From positions 4,092,001 through 4,156,000 of the forward strand of contig NZ_CP032482.1 in the NCBI RefSeq assembly GCF_003600645.1: a stretch of 64,000 nt of DNA, given 5' to 3'. Source of the stretch: Yersinia rochesterensis. Its GTDB lineage: Bacteria > Pseudomonadota > Gammaproteobacteria > Enterobacterales > Enterobacteriaceae. Positions 40,216 to 53,242 of the stretch are shown piece by piece (the stretch's first letter is position 1; each line of letters starts with the position of its first letter). The notes under the pieces were generated by a model. That model made no database searches. It saw only the letters and a list, made by a program, of their open reading frames with translations, and had not been told where the DNA came from. A program made the translations under genes and the position numbers.

Positions 40216-42771
40216 GTGAAGTTCGTAAAGTATTTTTTGATCCTTGCGGTGTGTTGCATTTTACTGGGAGCAGCCTCGATATTTGGCCTGTACAAATATA
40301 TTGAGCCTCAGCTACCCGACGTTGCCACACTGAAAGATGTCCGGCTGCAAACGCCTATGTTGGTGTATAGCGCCGAAGGCGAATTGATCGCCCAATACGG
40401 TGAAAAGCGCCGTATCCCGTTGACACTAAAACAAATTCCACCAGAAATGGTGCATGCGTTTATTGCCACGGAAGACAGCCGGTTCTATGAGCATCACGGT
40501 GTGGACCCAGTAGGTATCCTGCGTGCGGCTTCTATTGCACTGGTTTCCGGCCGTGCCTCTCAAGGTGCCAGCACCATTACTCAGCAATTGGCACGAAACT
40601 TTTTCTTAAGCCCGGAGCGCACCTTGATGCGCAAAATCAAGGAAGCTTTCCTGGCCATTCGTATCGAACAGTTACTGACGAAAGATGAAATTCTTGAGTT
40701 GTACCTGAACAAGATTTATCTGGGTTACCGCGCTTATGGTGTCGGGGCGGCGGCGCAGGTTTATTTTGGTAAAGAAGTCAATGAGTTGAGCCTCAGTCAA
40801 ATGGCGATGATTGCCGGTTTACCGAAAGCGCCCTCGACTTTCAACCCGCTCTACTCACATGACCGGGCGGTTGCGCGCCGTAATGTTGTGCTATCACGCA
40901 TGCTGGATGAAAAATACATCACCCAGGCGCAATACGAGCAAGCTCGCAGTGAAGAACTGGTCGCCAACTATCATGCGCCGCAAATTGCTTTCTCAGCACC
41001 TTATTTGTCTGAAATGGTGCGGCAGGAGATGATTAAGCGCTATGGCGAAAACGCCTATACCGATGGTTATCAGGTCTACACCACTATCACTAGAAAACTC
41101 CAATTGGCGGCGGTGGATTCCTTACGTGCCAATGTGTTGGCTTATGACATGCGCCACGGCTATCGCGGCCCATCCAATGTGTTGTGGAAAGTGGGTGAAA
41201 GCGCATGGAGCAATGAGAAAATTATTGATTCGCTGAAAACATTGCCGGTTTATGGCCCGCTGTTGCCTGCGGTCGTTACGCAAGCGAATGCCGACCAAGC
41301 GACAGCAATATTGGCGGATGGCAACAGTGTGGCGTTACCGATGGCCGGTATGCGTTGGGCGCGCCCCTATAAATCTGACAATGCTCAGGGGCCAACACCT
41401 AAGAAAGTCACTGATGTGGTACAGCCAGGTCAACAGATTTGGGTCAGAAAAGTAGGTGACAGTTGGTGGTTGGCTCAAGTGCCAGACGTCAATTCCGCCT
41501 TGGTTTCTATTGACCCGAACAATGGCGCAATCAAAGCACTGGTCGGCGGTTTTGACTTTAACCAAAGTAAATTTAACCGTGTGACACAGGCGCTGCGTCA
41601 GGTCGGGTCGAATATCAAACCTTTCCTGTATACCGCGGCGATGGACAAAGGCCTGACTCTGGCAACCATCCTTAACGACTTGCCAATTACCCGCTGGGAT
41701 GCGGGTGCTGGCACCGATTGGCGGCCCAAAAACTCGCCTCCAACTTATGATGGCCCGATTCGTCTGCGTCAAGGTTTAGGCCAGTCGAAAAACGTGGTGA
41801 TGGTGCGGGCAATGCGTGCCATGGGTGTGGATTATGCCGCTGAATATCTGGAGCGCTTTGGTTTCCCGGCACAGAATATCGTGCATTCAGAATCATTGGC
41901 GCTGGGTTCCGCGTCATTCACACCATTACAGCTCGTCCGCGGTTATGCAGTGTTGGCCAACGGCGGCTATTTGGTCGACCCGTATTTCATCACCAAAATC
42001 ACCGATGACACCGGCAATGTGCTGTTTGAAACGAAACCAAAAATTGTATGTGCAGAGTGTAATTTACCGGTCATTTACGGTGACACTCAGCGCTCGGTCG
42101 TGCTGTCCGACGACAACACTGAAAACGTCGCAACTTCACAAACGAATAATGCTAACAATGTGCCAATGCCAGAGCTGGAACAAGTTACGCCAGCACAGGC
42201 CAAGCTCAATAGCGATGAGCAATATGCGCCACATGTGATCAGTACACCGCTGGCGTTCTTGATGCGCGATGCATTGAACTCCAACATCTTCGGGGAACCC
42301 GGCTGGATGGGCACAGGCTGGCGTGCTGGGCGCGACTTAAAACGCAAAGATATCGGCGGTAAAACCGGAACCACCAATAACTCGAAAGATGCCTGGTTCT
42401 CCGGCTACGGCCCGGATACCGTGACATCCGTCTGGATTGGTTTTGACGATCATCGCCGTGACTTAGGCCGCAGCACTGCATCTGGCGCTATTTCTGATCA
42501 GATTTCAGGGGCCGAGGGCGGAGCGAAAACGGCTCAACCGGCGTGGAATGACTTTATGAAAGCGGCCTTGGAAGGCCTGCCGGAAAAACAAGTTTCACCA
42601 CCGCCAGGTATCGTCAGTGTCGTGATTGATAAGCAGACAGGCAAGCTATCCCCAGGCGGCCCAGGTAGCCGCTCAGAGTACTTTATCGAGGGGACACAAC
42701 CCACCGAGTATTCAGTACATGAAGCGGGTACGACACTAATGGACAACGGCCAGACTCACGAGTTGTTCTGA
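40216..42771 (+). CDS. mrcA: Penicillin-binding protein 1A
   Basis: Bifunctional peptidoglycan synthase, 851 residues from GTG 40216 (matching the E. coli start KFVKYFLIL), with GGGAA upstream. An N-terminal membrane anchor is followed by the glycosyltransferase domain (EDSRFYEHHGVD, QGASTITQQLARN) and the transpeptidase domain with GSNIKPF (active Ser), SKN-like QSKN and KTGTT near residue 716. It makes glycan strands and crosslinks at the outer face of the inner membrane. A strong terminator follows. Confidence 0.97.
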   Translation: MKFVKYFLILAVCCILLGAASIFGLYKYIEPQLPDVATLKDVRLQTPMLVYSAEGELIAQYGEKRRIPLTLKQIPPEMVHAFIATEDSRFYEHHGVDPVGILRAASIALVSGRASQGASTITQQLARNFFLSPERTLMRKIKEAFLAIRIEQLLTKDEILELYLNKIYLGYRAYGVGAAAQVYFGKEVNELSLSQMAMIAGLPKAPSTFNPLYSHDRAVARRNVVLSRMLDEKYITQAQYEQARSEELVANYHAPQIAFSAPYLSEMVRQEMIKRYGENAYTDGYQVYTTITRKLQLAAVDSLRANVLAYDMRHGYRGPSNVLWKVGESAWSNEKIIDSLKTLPVYGPLLPAVVTQANADQATAILADGNSVALPMAGMRWARPYKSDNAQGPTPKKVTDVVQPGQQIWVRKVGDSWWLAQVPDVNSALVSIDPNNGAIKALVGGFDFNQSKFNRVTQALRQVGSNIKPFLYTAAMDKGLTLATILNDLPITRWDAGAGTDWRPKNSPPTYDGPIRLRQGLGQSKNVVMVRAMRAMGVDYAAEYLERFGFPAQNIVHSESLALGSASFTPLQLVRGYAVLANGGYLVDPYFITKITDDTGNVLFETKPKIVCAECNLPVIYGDTQRSVVLSDDNTENVATSQTNNANNVPMPELEQVTPAQAKLNSDEQYAPHVISTPLAFLMRDALNSNIFGEPGWMGTGWRAGRDLKRKDIGGKTGTTNNSKDAWFSGYGPDTVTSVWIGFDDHRRDLGRSTASGAISDQISGAEGGAKTAQPAWNDFMKAALEGLPEKQVSPPPGIVSVVIDKQTGKLSPGGPGSRSEYFIEGTQPTEYSVHEAGTTLMDNGQTHELF

Positions 42772-42826
42772 CGAGCGGTGAAGTGAGTGCTAATGGCGAC
42801 TAAGCTGCTTTAGCACCAAAATAAAA

Positions 42827-42859
42827 GCCGGGAAATCGCAAGATTGTCCCGGTTTTTTT
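42827..42859. terminator. Terminator between mrcA and nudE
   Basis: CCGGGAAATC pairs with GATT-g-TCCCGG (42828-42852) around a GCAA loop, followed by TTTTTTT on the plus strand. The minus-strand side (CTTTTATTTT) is also T-rich, so it probably works in both directions for the convergent genes. Confidence 0.9.
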
Positions 42860-42877
42860 ATGGCGAGCCGCTCAATA

Positions 42878-43435
42878 TCAGGCCATACCCGCTTTGGTCA
42901 AAAATACCTGAGCCAAAAACAGGGCGCTGACATTGCGGGCTTCGCGAAAATTCGGTTCATCGAGCAGCGCCATCATATTCGCAATAGGCCAGCGCACTTG
43001 GGGCAGCGGTTCTGGCTCATCACCTTCCAGACTTTGTGGATAAAGGTTTTGCGCCACAATAATGTTCATTTTGCTGGAGAAATAGGACGGTGCCATCGTC
43101 AGTTTACTGAGGTAATCGAAACGCTCAGCGCCAAAGCCAACCTCCTCCATCAATTCGCGATTTGCGGCCTCTAATACACCCTCTCCGGGATCAATCAACC
43201 CTTTGGGGAAGCCCAATTCATACTCTTCTATACCCACGGCATACTCGCGGATCAGCAATAGGTCATCACCAATAATGGGCACGATCATGACGGCTTCGCG
43301 ATTTGATGGCCGCATGCGCTCATAGACACGTTGTACGCCATTACTGAACTCGAGATCGACGGCTTCAACCGTAAATAAGCGGGAGCAGGCAATCGTTTCT
43401 ATTTTAAGTATTTTAGGTTTTTGCAGGTGTTCCAT
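42878..43435 (-). CDS. nudE: ADP compounds hydrolase NudE
   Basis: Nudix hydrolase acting on ADP-ribose, Ap3A and NADH; 185 residues. The Nudix box GLIDPGEGVLEAANRELMEE followed by VGFG is near 98-121. A longer-than-usual C-terminal helix region ends RNVSALFLAQVFL. It keeps the E. coli position between mrcA and igaA. Confidence 0.94.
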   Translation of the reverse strand: MEHLQKPKILKIETIACSRLFTVEAVDLEFSNGVQRVYERMRPSNREAVMIVPIIGDDLLLIREYAVGIEEYELGFPKGLIDPGEGVLEAANRELMEEVGFGAERFDYLSKLTMAPSYFSSKMNIIVAQNLYPQSLEGDEPEPLPQVRWPIANMMALLDEPNFREARNVSALFLAQVFLTKAGMA

Positions 43436-44037
43436 AATGGCCCCAAATTAAAACTTACCGCCTGTGTCGGGCACGTATCAGGGTAGTCAGGCTCATAATA
43501 AGGTTACTTCATAAGCGACTTTTTACCCACGCGGATTAACCCGACTCTTTATACTGGAATTTATTAGAACTTGATCACATTGTGCGTTAATGAGAACCTT
43601 TATCGCAACGCTAGTTAGATATAATTTACCTGTTTTTAACATGGCGGCGAGTTTAGTCAAGATTCAACTGGTTAATTTTCATCCTATTTCAGTGCAGTAC
43701 TCGTTAAAAATTGTGTTTGAAAATAGGATTATGCTGATATTACCGAAGTTTTAGCCTTGCTATCCTTATCAGCCTACGGGCAGTGAAAGAGCACTTGCAT
43801 TAAGTTATTTGATGAATAACTCTGTTATATGCCTCTGTAAGGTGTTTATGCATAATATATGCCCAAAATAATTCGAGTTGTAGGAAGGCGGCAATTGAGT
43901 GAATCCAGATGAGTTGACGCCAGTCAATGATTCGGGTGAATGAAAGCAGCCAACGCACATGCAGCTTGACGTATGACGGGGATAATGCGTTATTTCATAG
44001 AGTTGGCGTAAAACAGGGGCGTTCGGATGGGGATGGG
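43436..44037. promoter_or_regulatory. Long nudE-igaA intergenic region with an ERIC element
   Basis: 602 bp without a credible gene. It holds the divergent promoters of nudE and igaA and an ERIC copy (43857-43984) that ends about 50 bp before the igaA start. The AT-rich stretch 43500-43850 shows no site I can name. Confidence 0.55.
43857..43984. repeat. Full-length ERIC repeat before igaA
   Basis: About 128 bp with a left end like ccaaaataattcgagttgt and the right end catgcagcttgacgtatgac. The middle differs from the consensus, but the overall length is normal. Any igaA transcript from an upstream promoter would carry it as a 5' leader hairpin. Confidence 0.88.
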
Positions 44038-46185
44038 ATGAGCACAATAGTCATAATATTGGCCTTACTGTTGACCAGTCTGATCGCAGTAGGTTTGTGG
44101 TGGTGGTTCCGATTCCGCCGCCCTGCTCCCGTAACTGCAACTCTGCCGTTCGTAAAACCTACTCATCGCAAACTGACACCTGAAGAGCGGGTAAACGTTG
44201 AGAATTATCTCTTAAATCAACAGGATAAGATTGGGCTTAAACCCCAATCAACTTTTGATACCCATAGCCTGAGCAACAGCACTCCTTCACCCACGAAGCT
44301 TATTCTAACCCCTCAAAGCGACAATGTTTATTCGGTTACGCGCGCCATTACCCGCTATGGCGTGGCCACTGATGAACCCAATAATTGGCGTTATTATCTT
44401 GATTCTATTGAAGTTCATTTACCTGCTTCGTGGGAACAATATATTACTCAGGATAATGACGTAGAACTGATCCAAACCCAGCCGCTCCCTCTGGTTATTT
44501 CCCTCAACGGGCATACGCTGAAAAATCACCAGTCTGAGAATAGTTACCAGCTTATTTTACCTTCAGTGGCGCAAAATGCGTCAATTCGCAAGGCGGATAG
44601 CGAGCATATTGAGCTGCTGAATATCCGTAAGGAAACAGCGGAAGAATATGCTCTGCATGGCGCTAATGGCCTAAAAGAAGCGGCGGCTATTTGTTTAGCA
44701 TTGCTATTGCTGTTCTTTGCACTGACTGGCCCAACGGTAATACTGCCCTGGCTTATTATTGTGGCAGCCATATTAACCGGTTGGGCTTGCTGGAATATGT
44801 TCCGCCCGCTATCTGAGAAAGACTTGCGGGAAGTTCATTGCTTGAGTGGTACACCAAAGCGCTGGGGCCTGTTCGGTGAGTCAAATCAGGGGCAGATGAA
44901 CAATATCTCACTCGGGATTGTAGATCTGATTTATCCGGCCCATTGGGGGCCTTATTTTGCTCATGATCTGGGTAAAAAAACCAACATTGATATCTATCTC
45001 AATCGTCAGGTTGTTCGTCAGGGGGCTTTTTTATCCCTGCATGATGAAATGAAACATTTTCCTCTACAGCGTTGGGGGAAAAACCTGACGCTGATGGCCG
45101 GTTCACTGTTAGTCATGGGATTATTACTGATTTATATCCCATTGGGTCTGCCGCTGAAATTAAGTGTTGCTTGGTTACAAGGCGCACAAAGCCAGCAGGT
45201 GACCAGCGTCGAAGCATTAGAAAAGATGCCACTCCATATTGGCGATATGCTGAAAGCGCAGGGGACGGGGATGTGCTATGTCCCACCGAATACCCAAAAC
45301 CCACACAATTTTGTTTTTACACCTTTTGATTGTTCCGGTATCTATTGGAATAACGCTGCACCCTTGCCGCAACCTGAATCTGAAATTATTGAAAAAGCGG
45401 CCGCGCTGGTGGCGACCGTCAACCAACAACTGCACCCACAAGGCACGGATACCAACGTTAACCCACAGTTGGCAACTGCGATTGAAAAATCCGGCATGAT
45501 TTTGCTGGATAACTTTGCTGATATCGTCCTAAAAACGCAGGCATTATGTGGTGGAGACGCCGATTGTATCCGTCTAAAAAATGCCTTGGTGAATTTAGGT
45601 AATGCCAAAAATTGGTCTGGGCTAGTGAAACGGGCACAATCTGGCACCTTAAAAGGCATGAATGTGCTGTTACGCCCGGTCAGTGCTGACACCTTGGAAA
45701 ATCTGGTTAAGACGGCAACCTCATCATTTGTTTACCGCGAAACACATTTGGCGACAGAAGCGTTAAACAGCCCACCGCCGGGTGGGTTCCTGATTACCAG
45801 CGATGAAGGTAAACAACTGGTTAATCACCCTGCTCCATCGGTTCCACTGTTTGATTACAGTGCGCTTGAGCAATGGCGGGAGTTACAGCGGCTCTCTGGG
45901 CTGCTACTCAACACCCCATTTAAGGCGGAAGGGATCATTACCAATATCACTACCGACGCCAATGGCACCCGCCATATTGCATTACACAGTGAACCGGATA
46001 TCATGACACTCGGCCGTTATTTGGGTACCAGCCTGCTGTTGCTGGCCCTGATGATTTGTTTCGCGGTGAATGCAACCTTATTCATTCAGCGGATACTGAA
46101 AAACCGTAGCCGTATGGATAATATTCAGCGCTATTATGATAATTGCTTCAACCAACCCCTCACTCCAACACCTTTCATGCGTTAG
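44038..46185 (+). CDS. igaA: Rcs phosphorelay inhibitor IgaA
   Basis: 715-residue inner-membrane protein (YrfF/UmoB/IgaA) that restrains the RcsCDB envelope stress phosphorelay. An N-terminal span (IVIILALLLTSLIAVGLWWW), two central spans near 225-265, one near 350 and one near the C-terminus frame a large periplasmic domain. The start chosen is ATG 44038 (MSTIVIIL); the frame upstream runs through the ERIC element. It is the first gene of igaA-yrfG-hslR-hslO. Confidence 0.93.
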   Translation: MSTIVIILALLLTSLIAVGLWWWFRFRRPAPVTATLPFVKPTHRKLTPEERVNVENYLLNQQDKIGLKPQSTFDTHSLSNSTPSPTKLILTPQSDNVYSVTRAITRYGVATDEPNNWRYYLDSIEVHLPASWEQYITQDNDVELIQTQPLPLVISLNGHTLKNHQSENSYQLILPSVAQNASIRKADSEHIELLNIRKETAEEYALHGANGLKEAAAICLALLLLFFALTGPTVILPWLIIVAAILTGWACWNMFRPLSEKDLREVHCLSGTPKRWGLFGESNQGQMNNISLGIVDLIYPAHWGPYFAHDLGKKTNIDIYLNRQVVRQGAFLSLHDEMKHFPLQRWGKNLTLMAGSLLVMGLLLIYIPLGLPLKLSVAWLQGAQSQQVTSVEALEKMPLHIGDMLKAQGTGMCYVPPNTQNPHNFVFTPFDCSGIYWNNAAPLPQPESEIIEKAAALVATVNQQLHPQGTDTNVNPQLATAIEKSGMILLDNFADIVLKTQALCGGDADCIRLKNALVNLGNAKNWSGLVKRAQSGTLKGMNVLLRPVSADTLENLVKTATSSFVYRETHLATEALNSPPPGGFLITSDEGKQLVNHPAPSVPLFDYSALEQWRELQRLSGLLLNTPFKAEGIITNITTDANGTRHIALHSEPDIMTLGRYLGTSLLLLALMICFAVNATLFIQRILKNRSRMDNIQRYYDNCFNQPLTPTPFMR

Positions 46186-46214
46186 CCATTTTTCGTTTAT
46201 TATGAACTATTATT

Positions 46215-46282
46215 TATACCTTAAATAATTCGAGTTGCAGAAGGGCGGCCAACGCACATGCAGCTTGAAGTATGACGGGTTA
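46215..46282. repeat. Short (internally deleted) ERIC repeat
   Basis: About 68 bp: the ERIC left end (ttaaataattcgagttgcag) is joined directly to the right end (catgcagcttgaagtatgac), with the central half missing. It lies between igaA and yrfG, ending about 30 bp before the yrfG start. Confidence 0.9.
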
Positions 46283-46310
46283 TCACCACTATTGTGATTG
46301 TGGAGCCGCT

Positions 46311-46988
46311 ATGCCCCCTGAATTTAATTGGCAAGAAATTGATACCGTGCTGCTGGATATGGATGGCACTCTGCTGGATTTAGAGTTCGACAGCCATTTC
46401 TGGTTAAAGCAGGTACCGGAAACTCTCAGCCAACAGCGCGGAATCTCGCTGGAACAAGCGCATAAAATTATCCATGATGAATATCTGGCAGTGCAGCACA
46501 CATTAAATTGGTATTGCTTCGATTATTGGAGTGAGCGACTGGATTTAGATATCTACGCCATGACCACACAAGCGGGCAGCCGGGTTCGTCTGCGCCAGGA
46601 TACCCAGCCCTTTCTGACCAGTTTACGGGAGCGCGGCTTGCAAACTATTTTGCTCACCAATGCCCACCCGCACAGCCTGGCGGTAAAAATTGAGCACACC
46701 GCTCTCGACCAGCACCTTGATTTATTACTTTCCACCCATACATTTGGTTATCCAAAGGAAGATCAACGGCTGTGGCAAGCTGTCACACAGCATACTGAGC
46801 TGAATCCTGCCAGAACCTTATTTGTCGATGACAGTGAAAAGATTTTGGATGCCGCGCACGCCTTTGGTATCCGCTATTGTCTGGGGATAGAAAACCCAGA
46901 TTCCAGCTGTGCTGATAAGGCATTTCACAGCCATCCTGCAATCAATGATTACCGTAAGCTATTGCCCGCATTGCAGTTACGCAAGTGA
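46311..46988 (+). CDS. yrfG: GMP/IMP nucleotidase YrfG
   Basis: HAD-family nucleotidase, 225 residues from ATG 46311 (MPPEFNWQEIDT). Motif I LLDMDGTLLDLEFD, motif II LTNAHPH and motif IV FVDDSEKILDAA are present. In E. coli it dephosphorylates purine nucleotides. The frame continues 13 codons upstream into the ERIC element, which is not a credible N-terminus. It is followed 33 bp later by hslR. Confidence 0.94.
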   Translation: MPPEFNWQEIDTVLLDMDGTLLDLEFDSHFWLKQVPETLSQQRGISLEQAHKIIHDEYLAVQHTLNWYCFDYWSERLDLDIYAMTTQAGSRVRLRQDTQPFLTSLRERGLQTILLTNAHPHSLAVKIEHTALDQHLDLLLSTHTFGYPKEDQRLWQAVTQHTELNPARTLFVDDSEKILDAAHAFGIRYCLGIENPDSSCADKAFHSHPAINDYRKLLPALQLRK

Positions 46989-47021
46989 GTGGGGAAATTC
47001 AGCCTAACGACAGGAGTTTTC

Positions 47022-47429
47022 ATGAAGGATAAAACAGCTTTGGATGAATCGGTTCGGCTGGATAAATGGCTTTGGGCTGCCCGGTTTTACAAAACCAGAG
47101 CCGTCGCGCGGGACATGGTGGACGGCGGCAAAGTCCACTACAACGGGCAGCGCGGTAAACCGAGTAAGTTAGTTGAAATCAATGCTGAAATCCGCCTGCG
47201 CCAAGGAAACGATGAGCGCACAGTACGGGTCTTGGCGCTACACCACCAGCGCAGGGGCGCAAGTGAAGCTCAGGCATTATATGAAGAAACAGAGGCCAGC
47301 ATTGCTAACCGCGAGAAAGTGGCACAGGCGCGCAAGCTAAATGCTCTGACTATGCCGCATCCGGATCGACGTCCGGATAAAAAAGAGCGTCGCAACCTAA
47401 TCAAATTTAAACAAGGCGAGCCTGAGTAA
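47022..47429 (+). CDS. hslR: Ribosome-associated heat shock protein Hsp15
   Basis: S4-domain RNA-binding protein that rescues stalled 50S subunits carrying peptidyl-tRNA; 135 residues from ATG 47022, with AGGAG upstream. The S4 core [32 protein letters not shown] is at about 11-42 and the C-terminus is strongly basic. It is in the yrfG-hslR-hslO order typical of heat shock regulation by sigma-32; no promoter was identified between. Confidence 0.95.
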   Translation: MKDKTALDESVRLDKWLWAARFYKTRAVARDMVDGGKVHYNGQRGKPSKLVEINAEIRLRQGNDERTVRVLALHHQRRGASEAQALYEETEASIANREKVAQARKLNALTMPHPDRRPDKKERRNLIKFKQGEPE

Positions 47430-47458
47430 ACTGCTTGCAGCCAGAAAGAGAGAAAATT

Positions 47459-48373
47459 ATGTCTAATCACGACCTGTCTCATCACGACCAATCTAATCGC
47501 GATCAACTACATCGCTATCTGTTCGCTAACCATGCGGTGCGCGGTGAGCTAGTTTCAGTTAATGAAACCTATCAGCAGGTATTAGCCAATCATGATTATC
47601 CACCCGCGGTACAAAAACTGTTGGGTGAAATGTTGGTCGCGACCAGTCTACTAACGGCTACCCTCAAGTTTGACGGTGATATTACGGTGCAATTGCAGGG
47701 CGGCGATGGCCCACTATCACTGGCAGTGATTAACGGCAATAACCAACAAGAAATGCGTGGCGTCGCCCGCTTTAAAGGCGAGATCAGTGATGAAAGCACC
47801 CTGAAAGAGATGATGGGCAACAGTGGTTATCTGGTGATCACTATCACGCCAGCACAGGGGGAACGCTATCAAGGCGTCGTGGCATTGGAAGGTGAAACCA
47901 TCGCTGCCTGTCTGGAAAATTACTTTATGCAGTCTGAACAGCTCCCTACCCGCCTGTTCATCCGCACGGGTAGTGTAGAGGGTAAAGCTGCCGCAGGCGG
48001 TATGTTGCTGCAAGTTCTGCCAGCAACAGATCGCAATGAAGATGAGTTTGATCATCTGGCACAACTGACCACCACCATTAAAGCTGAAGAGTTATTCACC
48101 CTGCCGGCCAATGAGGTGCTGTATCGGTTATATCATCAGGAAGAAGTGACACTTTATGAGCCACAAAATGTCAGCTTCCGTTGTACCTGTTCCCGTGAAC
48201 GTTGTGCCGATGCATTAGTGACGTTATCCGAAGATGACGTTAAAGAGATGCTCGAGCTGGACGGCAATATCGATATGAATTGCGAGTATTGCGGCACTCA
48301 CTACCTGTTTGATGCGGTTGATATCGCCACATTAAAAAGCGGTAATAGTCCGTCACCAGAACAAATTCATTAA
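47459..48373 (+). CDS. hslO: Redox-regulated chaperone Hsp33
   Basis: 304-residue chaperone activated by oxidation. The C-terminal zinc centre CTCSRERC and CEYCG (near 245-250 and 277-281) supplies the four cysteines. The N-terminus carries a His/Asp/Ser-rich repeat ([15 protein letters not shown]) from three diverged 15-bp DNA units, making it about 12 residues longer than the E. coli protein. AGAGAG precedes ATG 47459. It lies 29 bp after hslR. Confidence 0.95.
   Translation: MSNHDLSHHDQSNRDQLHRYLFANHAVRGELVSVNETYQQVLANHDYPPAVQKLLGEMLVATSLLTATLKFDGDITVQLQGGDGPLSLAVINGNNQQEMRGVARFKGEISDESTLKEMMGNSGYLVITITPAQGERYQGVVALEGETIAACLENYFMQSEQLPTRLFIRTGSVEGKAAAGGMLLQVLPATDRNEDEFDHLAQLTTTIKAEELFTLPANEVLYRLYHQEEVTLYEPQNVSFRCTCSRERCADALVTLSEDDVKEMLELDGNIDMNCEYCGTHYLFDAVDIATLKSGNSPSPEQIH
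47465..47509. repeat. Three diverged 15-bp repeats at the 5' end of hslO
   Basis: Units at 47465-47479, 47480-47494 and 47495-47509 follow the pattern (a/c)atc(a/g)cga(c/t)c. They encode five-residue repeats just after the HslO start. More diverged than the tau repeats, so older. Confidence 0.75.
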
Positions 48374-48386
48374 TTCTTGTAATGCA

Positions 48387-48420
48387 TAGTTGGGTGCTGA
48401 CTCGTGCCCAGCTATTTCTC
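48387..48420 (+). terminator. Probable terminator after hslO
   Basis: TAGTTGGG (48387-48394) pairs with CCCAGCTA (48407-48414) with one G-U pair, then TTTCTCC. It begins 14 bp after the hslO stop. Confidence 0.6.
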
Positions 48421-48572
48421 CTGCTGTTTCATACTTGCGACAATCCGTGTCCTATCTCTCATAACCTAGCGAAAAATAGGCCATATATTGAAATATTTGA
48501 ACGCTATCGCTGTTAATCAGAGATGAGTAATTACAATCGCTGGTAGAAAATTGACGATCCAGGAGTTATGAC

Positions 48573-50192
48573 ATGAGTGTTAAAGGAATTACCCCGCAGG
48601 AGCTCGCCGCCTATGGCATCCATAACGTCAGCGAGATTGTTTACAACCCAAGCTATGATTTACTGTTCCAGGAAGAGACCAAACCCACACTCGAAGGATA
48701 CGAGCGCGGAACCCTCACCACCACAGGAGCAATTGCGGTAGACACCGGTATCTTTACTGGCCGTTCACCCAAAGATAAATATATTGTCCGAGATGCCATC
48801 ACGCAGGATACCGTGTGGTGGGCTGATCAAGGCAAAGGCAAGAATGATAACAAACCGCTGAGCCAAGAAACCTGGGCCCACCTGAAAGGGTTGGTAACCA
48901 ATCAGTTGTCTGGCAAGCGCCTGTTTGTTGTTGATACATTCTGCGGTGCCAATGCCGATACCCGTCTGCAAGTTCGCTTTGTCACTGAAGTGGCCTGGCA
49001 AGCGCATTTCGTCAAAAACATGTTTATCCGCCCAACAGATGAAGAACTGGCCCATTTCGAACCTGATTTTATCGTCATGAATGGCGCTAAATGCACTAAC
49101 CCGAACTGGAAAGAGCAAGGTCTGAATTCAGAGAACTTTGTCGCCTTTAACCTGACAGAACGTATGCAGCTGATTGGCGGCACATGGTATGGCGGTGAAA
49201 TGAAGAAAGGTATGTTCTCAATGATGAACTACCTGCTACCACTGAAAGGCATTGCTTCCATGCACTGCTCGGCTAACGTCGGCGAAAAAGGCGATGTTGC
49301 TATCTTCTTCGGCTTGTCCGGTACCGGTAAAACCACCCTGTCCACTGACCCGAAACGCAAGTTGATCGGCGATGACGAACATGGCTGGGATGATGACGGC
49401 GTATTTAACTTTGAAGGTGGCTGCTACGCCAAAACCATCAAATTATCCGAAGAAGCAGAACCCGATATTTATCATGCAATTAAGCGCGATGCTTTGCTGG
49501 AAAACGTAGTCGTACTGCCAGATGGTACTGTTGATTTCAATGACGGTTCCAAAACTGAAAACACCCGTGTTTCTTACCCTATCTACCACATTGAAAATAT
49601 CGTCAAGCCAGTATCTAAAGCGGGCCATGCCACTAAAGTTATTTTCCTGACGGCTGATGCTTTTGGCGTATTACCGCCGGTATCTCGCCTGACGGCAAAT
49701 CAAACCCAGTATCACTTCCTGTCTGGCTTTACCGCCAAACTGGCCGGTACTGAGCGCGGTGTTACTGAGCCGACGCCAACCTTCTCTGCGTGTTTTGGTG
49801 CCGCATTCTTGTCACTGCATCCAACACAATATGCAGAAGTGCTGGTGAAACGTATGCAAGCGGTGGGCGCACAAGCTTATCTGGTCAACACTGGCTGGAA
49901 TGGCACGGGCAAACGTATTTCCATCAAAGATACCCGAGCTATCATTGACGCCATTCTGAATGGTGAAATTGATAAGGCTGAAACCTTTACTTTACCTATC
50001 TTTGATCTGGCGGTGCCGATGGCATTACCGGGCGTAGACCCTGCAATCCTCGACCCTCGCGATACTTACGCCGATGTCGCGCAGTGGCAAGAGAAAGCCG
50101 AAGACTTAGCGAAGCGCTTTACCACTAACTTCGATAAGTATACGGATACCCCAGCTGGGGCCGCGCTAGTCAGCGCAGGGCCAAAGATCTGA
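48573..50192 (+). CDS. pckA: Phosphoenolpyruvate carboxykinase (ATP)
   Basis: Gluconeogenic enzyme converting oxaloacetate and ATP to phosphoenolpyruvate; 539 residues. [11 protein letters not shown] near 248-258 is the kinase P-loop, with metal-binding residues in [12 protein letters not shown] and [15 protein letters not shown] lies 9 nt before the ATG. A CRP-dependent promoter is expected upstream, but I did not find a clear site. It is followed by a terminator and converges with envZ. Confidence 0.97.
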   Translation: MSVKGITPQELAAYGIHNVSEIVYNPSYDLLFQEETKPTLEGYERGTLTTTGAIAVDTGIFTGRSPKDKYIVRDAITQDTVWWADQGKGKNDNKPLSQETWAHLKGLVTNQLSGKRLFVVDTFCGANADTRLQVRFVTEVAWQAHFVKNMFIRPTDEELAHFEPDFIVMNGAKCTNPNWKEQGLNSENFVAFNLTERMQLIGGTWYGGEMKKGMFSMMNYLLPLKGIASMHCSANVGEKGDVAIFFGLSGTGKTTLSTDPKRKLIGDDEHGWDDDGVFNFEGGCYAKTIKLSEEAEPDIYHAIKRDALLENVVVLPDGTVDFNDGSKTENTRVSYPIYHIENIVKPVSKAGHATKVIFLTADAFGVLPPVSRLTANQTQYHFLSGFTAKLAGTERGVTEPTPTFSACFGAAFLSLHPTQYAEVLVKRMQAVGAQAYLVNTGWNGTGKRISIKDTRAIIDAILNGEIDKAETFTLPIFDLAVPMALPGVDPAILDPRDTYADVAQWQEKAEDLAKRFTTNFDKYTDTPAGAALVSAGPKI

Positions 50193-50217
50193 TTTAGATT
50201 TGGTTTTGTAAGATGAC

Positions 50218-50251
50218 AAAAGGGGCACATTGGTGTCCCTTTTTGTTTTTC
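50218..50251 (+). terminator. Terminator after pckA
   Basis: AAAGGGGCAC (50219-50228) pairs with GTGTCCCTTT (50233-50242), one G-U pair, ATTG loop, followed by TTTGTTTTT. It starts about 26 bp after the pckA stop. Confidence 0.88.
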
Positions 50252-50267
50252 GCACATCAACAATGGA

Positions 50268-52499
<2,232 letters not shown>

Positions 52500-52557
52500 T
52501 TTATTACTCCCAAAGGCCGTATTGCCCGAATCTGCACATTGTTAGAAAAACTTACTC

Positions 52558-52684
<127 letters not shown>

Positions 52685-52744
52685 ACAGACAGCTATTAAT
52701 GGTATATATTCTAGTCGAAATTGTTACAAAGCTTATTGTCGGGC

Positions 52745-53242
52745 TTAATTATCAACACTTTCGTCAAATGGGCGATAGCGAATTTCTAAAATCCAGTAGG
52801 TTGCTTCGCCATTGGGTGTTTGCACCGTCACTTCATCATCCACCTGTTTGCCTATTAAGGCACGGGCCACCGGCGAATCGATAGAAATCCATTTTTTCGC
52901 GGGATCAAACTCATCCGGCCCGACCAAACGAAAGATGCGTTGTTCTTCTAATTCATTTTCTACCCGCACCCAAGCACCAAAATAGACTTTTCCTTCCTGA
53001 CGAGGGTCGGGATCGACAACTTTCAGCACTTCAAGGCGCTTGGTCAGAAAGCGCACCCGGCGGTCAATTTCCCGCAGTCGCTTCTTACCATAGATATATT
53101 CGGCATTTTCCGAACGGTCACCCATGGCGGCCGCTTCAGACACGGCTTGTGTCACTATCGGCCGCTCTTCTCGCCACAGATAATGCAGCTCCCGATCCAG
53201 CGCCTGCCAGCCCTCGCGGGTAATGTAGTTGCTTTTAGCCAT
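52745..53242 (-). CDS. greB: Transcription elongation factor GreB
   Basis: 165 residues from ATG 53242 (MAKSNYITREG). The N-terminal coiled coil carries the tip acidic residues in MGDRSENAEYIYGKKRLREIDRR-type sequence near 44-66, and the C-terminal globular domain ends ATYWILEIRY. It rescues backtracked RNA polymerase by stimulating transcript cleavage. It lies on the minus strand in tandem with ompR, whereas in E. coli greB is divergent from ompR. It is flanked by an ERIC and by the accessory cluster. Confidence 0.94.
   Translation of the reverse strand: MAKSNYITREGWQALDRELHYLWREERPIVTQAVSEAAAMGDRSENAEYIYGKKRLREIDRRVRFLTKRLEVLKVVDPDPRQEGKVYFGAWVRVENELEEQRIFRLVGPDEFDPAKKWISIDSPVARALIGKQVDDEVTVQTPNGEATYWILEIRYRPFDESVDN

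Noticed and set aside
43927..44037. 37-residue N-terminal extension of IgaA
   Set aside because: It is translated ERIC sequence; ATG 44038 gives the expected membrane-anchor start.
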